From NCBI GenBank assembly GCA_964631175.1, contig CAZVWH010000010.1, positions 1 to 49,236 of the forward strand: DNA of 49,236 nucleotides. Direction: 5' to 3'. Position 1 is the stretch's first letter, and every line of letters begins with the position of its first letter. Below the pieces are notes generated by a model, which saw nothing but the letters and a program-made list of their open reading frames with translations, made no database searches and had not been told where the DNA came from. A program made the translations under genes and the position numbers. This document shows positions 16,714 to 25,371 of this stretch, in pieces. The DNA comes from CAZVWH01 sp964631175. Its GTDB lineage: Bacteria > Planctomycetota > Phycisphaerae > Sedimentisphaerales > Anaerobacaceae.

Positions 16714-17028
16714 TTACGCTTTTATTTTTACGAAAACTCCGGCTGGTACTACCAGACGGTTTAGCACTTCTGCTGTCCGTGCGTTAGCATCGCAAATATC
16801 AATTAAACGTTTGTGGGTCCTTAACTCAAACTGCTCACGTGATTTTTTATCGATATGAGGACTTCGCAAAACGGTATATCTTTCAATCCTCGTAGGTAAA
16901 GGCACCGGACCACTTACCCGGGCGTTGGTTCTCCGAGCGTGCTCCACTATCTCCTTAGCGGATGCATCAAGTGTCCTTTGGTCGTATGCCTCCATTCTAA
17001 TTCTTATTCTTTCACTTTCAGCAGCCAT
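16714..17028 (-). CDS. rpsJ: 30S ribosomal protein S10
   Basis: A 104-aa head protein that also serves as NusE in antitermination. RIRIRMEAYDQRTLDASAKEIV, GPVPLPTRIERYTVLRSPHIDKKSREQFE and THKRLIDI are diagnostic. It is the first gene of the S10 block and is preceded by a long leader containing a stable hairpin (17046-17100). Confidence 0.97.
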   Translation of the reverse strand: MAAESERIRIRMEAYDQRTLDASAKEIVEHARRTNARVSGPVPLPTRIERYTVLRSPHIDKKSREQFELRTHKRLIDICDANARTAEVLNRLVVPAGVFVKIKA

Positions 17029-17546
17029 TATGTTCCTCTAACACTCTGCGAAGACCGCTGTATAGCCCGAGAGCGTGCTTTCAGCCGGTTGCTTTCGCAG
17101 GTATTTATTATGTATTAACTTATAAAACAAGATAAAAAACGATCTACCACAGTATAGTTTTCCTGCTCTCTGCAGGACGCATAACGTGTGATTTGGCAGG
17201 TAAGGCCTTTGGATTAATCATTGATCGCCGATTAATCGTAGCTTTATTTCAATCTTCAGCAATCAATAATCTTTGCCTTCCTTCAGAATTTTAGCTGGGG
17301 TTACACTACCACCCCACCAGGCATATTCACCGGCTATGGTGTACACCTATGTTTATTATAGAGCACTTTTATAAGCCATCCTTGATAGCAAAATATGGAT
17401 ATGCTACAGTTTAACTAATTCACGCAAAAGCCTCATTGGCAATGCTTGCTAAAACCAGAAACTCAAAAAAGTATCACATATTTTGAATCTTGTCAATAAA
17501 ATCGGCAAAAAACTTTATTTATATGTAAAAAAAATAGAATTATTTC
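17029..17546 (-). promoter_or_regulatory. fusA-rpsJ gap: S10-operon leader with promoter and hairpins
   Basis: No gene is seen in these ~518 bases. On the minus strand TTGACA (17491-17496), a 17-nt spacer and TACTTT (17468-17473, with TG one base upstream, extended -10) make a plausible promoter. Transcription from it would leave a leader of about 430 nt. Next to rpsJ, CTGCGAA (17046-17052) pairs with TTCGCAG (17094-17100). Further up lie the palindrome GGTGTACACC (17338-17347) and a GGGGT/ACCCC stem. By analogy with other S10 operons this leader could mediate r-protein feedback, but I cannot match it to a known class. Confidence 0.45.
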
Positions 17547-19643
17547 TTAAAGAACAATTTGTTCTGCGATCTGCTCTGGGATTTTTTCATAGGTCAACGG
17601 CTCCATAGTAAAGGTTCCCCGGCCCGCTGTGAGGCTTCTAATCTCGCTGGAATACCCAAACATTTCCGCCAAGGGCACCTTAGAATCAATGATGCGCATA
17701 TTTCCGTGGACTCGACAATCCGTTATCAATCCCCTTTTACCCAGTAGATTGCCCTGAACCATCCCAAAAGCAGTCTCTGGAACTACAACTTGAACTTTCA
17801 TAACTGGCTCAAGTAGTACGGATACAGCTATTCTGAGGGCTTTTCCTACCGCTATCGCCGCTGCTTGTTCGAACGCTAAGCCTGATGAATCAACCGAGTG
17901 AAACGAGCCGCCAACTAACGTAACTCTAACTCCTACAACAGGATAGCCTGCCAATACACCACTGGCTAAGGCTTGTTTAGCTCCCCGTTGGACAGCAGGA
18001 ATATACTCTTTCGGCACTATATCGAAAGCCACCTCGCTGCCAAACTCTATATCACGCTGCCAATGCCCATTCTCTGTTAAAATTGGCTCAATCTTTAAAA
18101 TTACATGGCCATATTGACCATGACCACCAGTCTGGTGTATAAATTTTCCCTCCGCCTGTGTTGATTCTGTGATAGCTTCTTTATACGCTACCCGTGGTTT
18201 ACCAACTCTGACATCTACCTTTTTTTCTTTAACCAGTTTGTGCTCAAGTATTTCCAAATGCAGCTCTCCCATTCCGCTGATAATCATCTGGCCTGTCTCA
18301 GGGTCTATTTTGCACTCGAAAGTTGGGTCTTCACGCCGCAACGCAGTCAACGCATCTGCTAATTTGGCTTTGTCGGCTGCCGTTCTTGGTTCGATAGACA
18401 TATTTATAACTGTTTGAGGGAATGAAATGCTGGCAAGACACACAGGTTTTTTCGGGTCACAAATCGTATCGCCCGTGAGAGTGTGCTTTAGGCCCACGAC
18501 CGCAACAATATCGCCAGCTCTGCTTATATCCAGAATTCTTCGAGCATTAGCGTGCATCTCAAATATTCTGGTAATATTTTCGCGTTTGTTGCGATTTGTA
18601 TTTAATACTCTGGTGCCGGACTTTAATGTGCCCTGATAAATCCTTAGAAAGCTCAAATCGCCGTGTATATCGCTGGTAATCTTAAATGCCAGAGCAACCA
18701 AGCTTCCGTTGGGATCGCATTTAATCGATACTTTTTGTGGTTCTCGCGGAGTAGCTGTCCTGCTTTTATCAGTGGACTTATAACCAATTAGATCAGGTTT
18801 TTCCAAAGGAGAAGGCAAATAAGCCGCGATGCCGTCAAGCAGCCTTTGCACTCCAATATATTTCAAAGCTGAGCCGACAAATACCGGATGAAGCCCGCCT
18901 TGGCAGGTCGCCTCTCGGATTGCTCTGCGAATCATCTCAACACTAATCGGCTTGTCGTGAACGTAGCAGTCCAACAATTCTTCGTCATACTCGGCGGTAA
19001 GCTCTATCATCTTATGTCTTTGCTGCTCTGCAATGGGAACTAACCAGTCAGGGATTTCAGCCTCTCGAAAAGTTGCCCCAAGTTTTGCAGTCTCGTAGTA
19101 AACCGCCTGCATTCTGATCAGGTCTATTATCCCGGCAAACGAATCCTCGGCACCGATAGGTATCTGTAAGCATAGAGGATTGGCAAGAAGCTTGTCACGA
19201 ATGCTTTCAACGCTCATCTGGAAATCTGCGCCGGTTTTATCCATCTTGTTTATAAAACAAAGACAGGGCAAGTCATATTTTTGTCCCTGTCTCCATACGG
19301 TCTCGCTCTGGGCTTGCACTCCTTCACTGCCGTCGAATACAGCTATAGCACCATCGAGAACACGCAGAGACCGTTCAACCTCAGCGGTAAAATCAATATG
19401 TCCCGGCGTGTCGATAAGGTTGATTTCAAAATCCTTCCAGAAACATTTGGTCGCCGCCGAAGTGATCGTGATACCTCTTCTTTGCTCCTCTTCCATAAAG
19501 TCCATGACAGCAGTACCCTCATGGACTTCACCCATCTTGTAGGTCTTGCCTGAATAATACAGTATGCGCTCGGTTATAGTCGTCTTGCCGGCGTCTATAT
19601 GAGCCATAATCCCGATATTACGCAATTTCTTCAAAGTGCTCAT
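17547..19643 (-). CDS. fusA: translation elongation factor G
   Basis: A 698-aa GTPase driving ribosomal translocation. AHIDAGKTT (G1, near 14-22), RGITI (G2), DTPGHIDF (G3) and NKMDKTGA (G4) are visible. Domain IV contains GGHGQYGHV, and the end has FGYSSEIRSLTAGRGTFTME. The length is typical. It follows rpsG after a 168-nt gap occupied by a long inverted repeat. tuf does not follow it; tuf is at the far upstream end of the cluster. Confidence 0.97.
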   Translation of the reverse strand: MSTLKKLRNIGIMAHIDAGKTTITERILYYSGKTYKMGEVHEGTAVMDFMEEEQRRGITITSAATKCFWKDFEINLIDTPGHIDFTAEVERSLRVLDGAIAVFDGSEGVQAQSETVWRQGQKYDLPCLCFINKMDKTGADFQMSVESIRDKLLANPLCLQIPIGAEDSFAGIIDLIRMQAVYYETAKLGATFREAEIPDWLVPIAEQQRHKMIELTAEYDEELLDCYVHDKPISVEMIRRAIREATCQGGLHPVFVGSALKYIGVQRLLDGIAAYLPSPLEKPDLIGYKSTDKSRTATPREPQKVSIKCDPNGSLVALAFKITSDIHGDLSFLRIYQGTLKSGTRVLNTNRNKRENITRIFEMHANARRILDISRAGDIVAVVGLKHTLTGDTICDPKKPVCLASISFPQTVINMSIEPRTAADKAKLADALTALRREDPTFECKIDPETGQMIISGMGELHLEILEHKLVKEKKVDVRVGKPRVAYKEAITESTQAEGKFIHQTGGHGQYGHVILKIEPILTENGHWQRDIEFGSEVAFDIVPKEYIPAVQRGAKQALASGVLAGYPVVGVRVTLVGGSFHSVDSSGLAFEQAAAIAVGKALRIAVSVLLEPVMKVQVVVPETAFGMVQGNLLGKRGLITDCRVHGNMRIIDSKVPLAEMFGYSSEIRSLTAGRGTFTMEPLTYEKIPEQIAEQIVL

Positions 19644-19664
19644 TTTTCTTTGAGCTCTGAAAGT

Positions 19665-19806
19665 GGTTAAAGTAAGAAGTGACTAAAGTGCGAAGCGCCT
19701 AAAGTTTGGAGTGCCTAAAATGCCTAAAATTATCCGGCAGCAGTGACGGATAACTTTAGCTTACTTTAGCTTACTTTAGTCACTTTAGCTCACTTTAGGC
19801 ACTTTA
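19665..19806. repeat. long CTTTAG-word inverted repeat in rpsG-fusA gap
   Basis: The left arm reiterates GACTAAAGTG, GCCTAAAGTT and GTGCCTAAAATGCC. The right arm reiterates CTTTAGCTTACTTTAG, CTTTAGTCACTTTAG and CTTTAGGCACTTTA. The apex is a perfect TTATCCG (19730-19736) to CGGATAA (19747-19753) stem. The whole gap can fold as one extended imperfect hairpin. The same words occur at 7083-7147. Confidence 0.75.
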
Positions 19807-19811
19807 CATTT

Positions 19812-20303
19812 TTACCATGCAAAATGGGCAAAGGCCTTATTGGCCTCAGCCATTCTATGGATGTTCTCTCTTGTGGTCATTGCACCGCCGTGTTTGTTAT
19901 AGGCATCTATCAGCTCAGATGCCAGACGTTCGGCCATCGGTTTTCCTTTTTTTGTCCTGGCTGACTTTATTATCCACCTAAAGGCAAGTGATTGCTGGCG
20001 TTTGGGCTTGACCTGCATAGGCACCTGATAACTGGCTCCGCCAATACGTTTGCTGCGAACTTCGAGCAACGGCTTTACATTGTTTACTGCTGTCTCGAAC
20101 ACCTCAAGAGAGTCCACAGTTTTGAGTTTTGGGTTTTGAGGTTTGAATTGCTTGGATATAATATCTAAGCAATCGTAAAAAATCCGCTGTGCAATGCTTT
20201 TCTTGCCTTTGATCATCATAGAGTTAACGAACTTCGAAACCAGCTTGCTTTTGTTCTTAGGATCAGGCTTTAACTGTTTTTTTGAAAAGGTCCACTTTTT
20301 CAT
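19812..20303 (-). CDS. rpsG: 30S ribosomal protein S7 with repeat-derived insertion
   Basis: A 163-aa head protein that nucleates the 3' domain of 16S rRNA. VFETAVNNVKPLLEVRSKRIGGASYQVP and RENIHRMAEANKAFAH are diagnostic. Compared with typical ~156-aa S7, the loop after DIISK gains about 6-8 residues (FKPQNPKLKT, residues 53-62). These are encoded by a word repeat of the CAAAACCCAAAACTCAAAACT type. It lies 29 nt after rpsL. Confidence 0.96.
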   Translation of the reverse strand: MKKWTFSKKQLKPDPKNKSKLVSKFVNSMMIKGKKSIAQRIFYDCLDIISKQFKPQNPKLKTVDSLEVFETAVNNVKPLLEVRSKRIGGASYQVPMQVKPKRQQSLAFRWIIKSARTKKGKPMAERLASELIDAYNKHGGAMTTRENIHRMAEANKAFAHFAW

Positions 20304-20332
20304 AGTTAATTGGCTTACCTGTAATATCTAAT

Positions 20333-20722
20333 TCACTTTCCTCTCTTCGCACCGTATTTGCTTCTACCTTGCTTGCGTCCAGCCACGCCGGCACAATCGA
20401 GAACCCCACGGATTATATGATACCGAACGCCCGGCAAATCTCTCACCCGACCACCACGAATCAGAACCGTGCTGTGCTCCTGGAGGTTATGATCAATGCC
20501 TGGTATATAAGCGGTAACTTCCTTGCCGTTAGTCAACCTTACCCTGGCAACTTTTCGTAAAGCTGAGTTTGGTTTCTTGGGCGTCTGCGTCCTTACGATC
20601 AGACACACGCCTCTTTTTTGCGGCGAACCACTGATATCAGATACGCGTTTTCGACCTTTGGACTTCGGCGAGCTTAACCGAGTTGCTCTCGGCCTTCGAA
20701 CTAATTGGTTTATTGTAGGCAT
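20333..20722 (-). CDS. rpsL: 30S ribosomal protein S12
   Basis: A 129-aa decoding-centre protein. PTINQLVRRPR at the start, the QTPKKPNSALRKVARVRLTNG loop (streptomycin-resistance region, with K in PKKPNS) and HSTVLIRGGRVRDLPGVRYH are diagnostic. The order is rpoC-rpsL-rpsG-fusA as in the str operon. Confidence 0.98.
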   Translation of the reverse strand: MPTINQLVRRPRATRLSSPKSKGRKRVSDISGSPQKRGVCLIVRTQTPKKPNSALRKVARVRLTNGKEVTAYIPGIDHNLQEHSTVLIRGGRVRDLPGVRYHIIRGVLDCAGVAGRKQGRSKYGAKRGK

Positions 20723-20779
20723 AATATTGCTTCTTATATTGTCTTTTGTTTATTAATAACTCAATATACATCAGGTAGA

Positions 20780-23700
20780 TTAATCTAATCCTAAAGCTTC
20801 TTTAACAGCGTCGTCAGTTTTTTCTTGTGCTTGTTTAAGGCCTTCTTGCAAAGGTGCACCGATGAAACCAGCTTCTGTTTGCTCGTCCTTCGGACGGAAT
20901 TCCTTAGGCAGCGGAGCTTTTGCCAGGCGCTTGACCTTCATTTCGAGGTGCGGCTTGAAAGCGGTACCTGCCGGTATCAAGTGCCCGAGTATCACATTTT
21001 CTTTTAAGCCGTGAAGCTCATCCACCTTACCGGCTAAGGATGCTTCTGTCAAGACCTTAGTTGTTTCCTGAAAAGATGCTGCTGCGATGAAGCTGTCCGA
21101 CCACAGTGAGGCCTTGGTTATACCTAAGAGCAGCGTCATGGCGGTTGCAGGTCTACACCTTTTAGTCTTCGGCGGTGTAGGCCTTAAATCTGTGAGTTTT
21201 TCCTCTTTTTGTGACAGCTGTTTTTTATCGATAATCTGTCCTTCCTTCAGATCAGGAAAATCACAGGGATTTACAATTTTCAAGCTGCCGGATAGTACCG
21301 CGTTTTCTTTCCGGAATACGAATTTATCAACGACCTCACCCGGCAAAAATGAGCTATCGCCGACAGATTCAATTTCAACCTTTCGCATCATTTGAGAAAT
21401 GGTGATCTCGATATGCTTATCGTTGATAGTTACATTTTGGCTGCGATAGACGTTCTGTACCTCCGAAATCAAATATCTCTGCAGTGCTTCCTCACCTTTA
21501 ATTCGCAGAATATCGTGTGGAACCAGTGGTCCGTCCGTTAAGGCGTCACCAGCTTCGACCAAATCACCTGCATGAACATTCAGATGACGGTCGCGTGGGA
21601 CGTGGTGTTCTTTTTCCATGCCGGACTCAGAGCGGATTATGATTGTCATTTTGCCTTTGCGTTTATCAGTTCGCAATTCGACACGTCCCGAGATTTCAGC
21701 CATGGCAGCGGGATCCTTCGGTTTGCGTGCTTCAAATACTTCGGTAACTCTGGGCAAGCCCCCCGTAATATCCTGTGTTCCACCGGTTGCTCTGGGTTGA
21801 TGAGCGAGCAATTGTCCAGCCTGAACACTTTGTCCCTCAGTAACCTCAACTCTGGCTCCTGCGGGCAGATAGTGAACATCGAGTATTTTGCCCTTTGAAT
21901 CTTCAATGATGATCTGTGGATGTTTGTCGCCTTTATGTTCGATAACTACCAGACGATAGATGCTGCTGGGCGGAACATCGCTTCCATCGACCGCGGCGCT
22001 GCTGCGAGACGGGTGACTTACATTTTCTGGTTTCTGTCCTTTGATTTTTAACTCTTCCAGTTGAACAGTCTCGCCCTCCACAATATCCGTGAATTTTATA
22101 ATGCCGGGCACTTCCGCCAAGATCGGCGTACGATGTGGGTCCCACATAAACAGTATCACTCCAGCCTTAACTTTCTGGCTATCCTTAACCAAGATAGTGG
22201 CTCCGTATGGCACTTTAAACTTGTCAAGCTCTCGATCCTTTGCATCAAGAAGGCCCATTTCGCCATTGCGTTTGAGTGCAATCCGCCGAGGCGGACTACC
22301 ATCGCTTTGCTCTAACATAACAGCATTTATATCGCGATATTGGACTTTGCCTGAATAGGTGGCCTTCTGCTGACGTTCAAGGATAGCTCTGGAAGCAACA
22401 CCACCTGTATGGAACGTACGCAGAGTAAGCTGGGTACCTGGTTCACCGATTGACTGAGCAGCAACGATACCAACAGCAGAGCCCTCTTCAATTAAACGAC
22501 TTGTACTCATATCCCAACCATAACACTTTGCACAAACACCAAATGGACTGTCACAAGTAAGGGGACTTCTGACTCTGATGGCATCAAGACCCAAAGCTTC
22601 AATCTTTGCTGCTATCTCCGGTGTTATAACTTCATTCTCGCGCACAATCATTTCGTCAGTGATCGGATTACGGACATTATCTCTGGCAGTCCTTCCGATG
22701 ATAAGTTGTGAAAGGGGTACACTGCGACTATCATCGGATTCGCCTCTGCTGACAGTGCTTTTGGTGATTCCCTGTAATGTTTGGCAGTCGCGTTCAATAA
22801 TAATCACATTTTGTGCTACATCGATAAGCTTGCGAGTCAAATATCCCGAATTAGCTGTCTTTAAAGCGGTATCAGCCAAGCCTTTCCGCGCTCCATGAGT
22901 AGAACTGAAGTACTCAAGAATGGTCAATCCCTCACGAAAGTTTGACTTAATAGGCGTTTCAATAATCTCACCACTGGGCTTGGCCATCAATGCTCGCATT
23001 CCGGCGAGCTGCTGAATTTGGTCGATGCTTCCTCTGGCTCCGGAGTCGCTCATTAGATAAATGGGATTTAGATATGGAGAGCCGTCTTCGTTAGTATCTG
23101 CTTTTAAGCCGCGTATCATTTCGTTGGTAACAGCTACGCGGGCATTCGTCCAAGCATCGATAATCTGATTATATCTCTCGCGATCGGTCAGAACACCTTC
23201 AATATAATTCTTTTGGATTCGACCTACCTTCTTTTCCGTCTCACTGATAATATCAGCTTTCTTCGCCGGTATTTTCAAATCGGTAATACCAAAGCTCAAG
23301 CCTGCGAGCGTGGCATATTTAAAGCCCAAATCTTTTATTCTATCAAGCAGATCTACGGTTTCGGCACTACCGGCGAACTCAAAGCAGTCGCTGATTACCT
23401 TGCTCAGCTTCTTTTGGGTCATTGTTTGATTGTAAAACGGCATACTGGCCGGCAGTATGTCATTAAATATGCATCTGCCCACCGTTGTTTCAATCACTTG
23501 GGCTGGCAAACGCTCTTTACTGTATTTGGAGTCCTCTTTATATTTCGTAGTTGGCTTATCTTGCTTTGATTCGCTTGAGCTCGACGAGTCCAATCGAGTC
23601 GGAGTGGAACGGGGAATACGCACTTTAATTCTCTCGTGCAGACCGATTTTACCTATTTCGTAAGCCATTATAGCTTCGAAAGCGTTTCGAAATATCGGCA

Positions 23701-25345
23701 CTCGCTGGGATGTCGCTGGGATGGCTGGCGCCAGCTGGTGCCGTTTTTTATCCGTAATGCCTGGTTGTCCGCCTCGGTGGATCGGAACTTGATATTCGTC
23801 AATCAAAATCGTCAAGTAGTAATTGCCCATCACCATATCCTGTGATGGTCCGACCATTGGAGAGCCATTGGCGGGCGAGAAAATATTTGAAGTGGTCATC
23901 ATTAAAATATGAGTCTCAGCCTGGGCCTCAATACTTAACGGAAGATGAACCGCCATCTGGTCGCCATCAAAGTCCGCGTTGAAGCCCTTGCAAGCTAAAG
24001 GATGAAGCATAATCGCGTTGCCTTCTACAAGCATCGGCTCAAAAGCCTGGATGCCCATCCGATGAAGCGTCGGTGCACGGTTTAGAAGAACTGGATGCTG
24101 ATGAATCACTTCTTCCAAGATATCCCATATAACTTCATCAAGACGTTCTATCATTCTCTTGGCACTCTTAATTGTATCGGCAAGACCGTGTTGTTTGAGT
24201 TTACGAATAATGAAAGGCTGATATAGTTCCAGAGCTATTTTCTTTGGCAGTCCGCATTGATAAAGTTTTAGATCAGGACCCACTACAATTACGGACCGAG
24301 CTGAGTAATCAACTCGTTTTCCCAGCAAGTTTTCTCTGAATCGTCCTTGCTTTCCTTTAATCATATCGGTCAGGGATTTGAGTGGCCGATTATTACTTCC
24401 CAAAACAGGCCTACGACACCTCGAGTTGTCCAGCAGAGAATCAACAGCTTGCTGCAGCATTCTTTTCTCATTTCTGATGATGACCTCCGGAGCGTTTAGG
24501 TCCATTAGTTTTTTTAATCTGTTGTTTCGATTGATGATTCTTCTATAAAGGTCATTTAGGTCGCTGGTTGCGAAATTGTCTCTTTCCAGTAGGACTAAAG
24601 GCCTCAAATCCGGTGGTATAACGGGAACAGCCTCAAGCGCCATCCACTCGGGCTTATTTCCGCTGTTTTTAATTTCGTTGATTGTCTTAAGACGTTTCGT
24701 GAGGTCCTTTATTTTCTGCTTACTGTTTGTTTTGACTATGGCCTGGCGAAGCTGAGCGCTAATAGTCTCCAGCTCTAAGTTTCCCAATAATGCCCTGATG
24801 GCCTCGGCTCCCATTAAAGCCTTAAATCCTCCGATAGGCGGACCGTATTTATTCGTTGCTTCACGGAATTCTTCTTCGCTGAGTAGTTGGCCCACCTTCA
24901 GTGGGCTTTGTCCGGGATTAGTAACAACATAGTCCTGGAAGTAGATGATCTTCTCTAAGTCCGACGTTTTCATGCCCAGAACAGAACCGAGACGATTGGG
25001 AATAGATTTAAAAAACCAAATATGTATAACCGGCGCGGCAAGATTGATATGTCCCATACGCTTGCGACGAACACGACTATGTGTGACCTTCACGCCACAG
25101 CGGTCACAAATTATCCCCTTAAACTTAGTGCCCTTGTATTTGCCGCACGCGCATTCCCAATCTCGTTCCGGCCCAAAGATTCGCTCACAAAATAAGCCGT
25201 CCTTCTCCGGCCGATACGTACGGTAGTTGATAGTCTCAGGCTTGCGCACCTCGCCAAAAGACCAACTACGGATATCATTAGGGCTAGCCAGAGAAATTTT
25301 GACCGAACCGTAATCGTTAATGCGATCGTAAATATTTCCTAACAT
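20780..25345 (-). CDS. rpoC: DNA-directed RNA polymerase beta' subunit
   Basis: 1521 aa. The N-terminal zinc ribbon is CACGKYKG...CDRCGV. The catalytic Mg motif NADFDGDQMAVHLP is in the first third. SPLTCDSPFGVCAKCYG is the second zinc site, and QSIGEPGTQLTLRTFHTGG marks the trigger-loop region. Low-complexity, Ser/Lys-rich stretches (LDSSSSSESKQDKPTTK) interrupt the middle and may be disordered insertions. It starts 27 nt downstream of rpoB. Confidence 0.98.
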   Translation of the reverse strand: MLGNIYDRINDYGSVKISLASPNDIRSWSFGEVRKPETINYRTYRPEKDGLFCERIFGPERDWECACGKYKGTKFKGIICDRCGVKVTHSRVRRKRMGHINLAAPVIHIWFFKSIPNRLGSVLGMKTSDLEKIIYFQDYVVTNPGQSPLKVGQLLSEEEFREATNKYGPPIGGFKALMGAEAIRALLGNLELETISAQLRQAIVKTNSKQKIKDLTKRLKTINEIKNSGNKPEWMALEAVPVIPPDLRPLVLLERDNFATSDLNDLYRRIINRNNRLKKLMDLNAPEVIIRNEKRMLQQAVDSLLDNSRCRRPVLGSNNRPLKSLTDMIKGKQGRFRENLLGKRVDYSARSVIVVGPDLKLYQCGLPKKIALELYQPFIIRKLKQHGLADTIKSAKRMIERLDEVIWDILEEVIHQHPVLLNRAPTLHRMGIQAFEPMLVEGNAIMLHPLACKGFNADFDGDQMAVHLPLSIEAQAETHILMMTTSNIFSPANGSPMVGPSQDMVMGNYYLTILIDEYQVPIHRGGQPGITDKKRHQLAPAIPATSQRVPIFRNAFEAIMAYEIGKIGLHERIKVRIPRSTPTRLDSSSSSESKQDKPTTKYKEDSKYSKERLPAQVIETTVGRCIFNDILPASMPFYNQTMTQKKLSKVISDCFEFAGSAETVDLLDRIKDLGFKYATLAGLSFGITDLKIPAKKADIISETEKKVGRIQKNYIEGVLTDRERYNQIIDAWTNARVAVTNEMIRGLKADTNEDGSPYLNPIYLMSDSGARGSIDQIQQLAGMRALMAKPSGEIIETPIKSNFREGLTILEYFSSTHGARKGLADTALKTANSGYLTRKLIDVAQNVIIIERDCQTLQGITKSTVSRGESDDSRSVPLSQLIIGRTARDNVRNPITDEMIVRENEVITPEIAAKIEALGLDAIRVRSPLTCDSPFGVCAKCYGWDMSTSRLIEEGSAVGIVAAQSIGEPGTQLTLRTFHTGGVASRAILERQQKATYSGKVQYRDINAVMLEQSDGSPPRRIALKRNGEMGLLDAKDRELDKFKVPYGATILVKDSQKVKAGVILFMWDPHRTPILAEVPGIIKFTDIVEGETVQLEELKIKGQKPENVSHPSRSSAAVDGSDVPPSSIYRLVVIEHKGDKHPQIIIEDSKGKILDVHYLPAGARVEVTEGQSVQAGQLLAHQPRATGGTQDITGGLPRVTEVFEARKPKDPAAMAEISGRVELRTDKRKGKMTIIIRSESGMEKEHHVPRDRHLNVHAGDLVEAGDALTDGPLVPHDILRIKGEEALQRYLISEVQNVYRSQNVTINDKHIEITISQMMRKVEIESVGDSSFLPGEVVDKFVFRKENAVLSGSLKIVNPCDFPDLKEGQIIDKKQLSQKEEKLTDLRPTPPKTKRCRPATAMTLLLGITKASLWSDSFIAAASFQETTKVLTEASLAGKVDELHGLKENVILGHLIPAGTAFKPHLEMKVKRLAKAPLPKEFRPKDEQTEAGFIGAPLQEGLKQAQEKTDDAVKEALGLD

Positions 25346-25371
25346 TTATGGCCCCTTATAATTGACAATAA

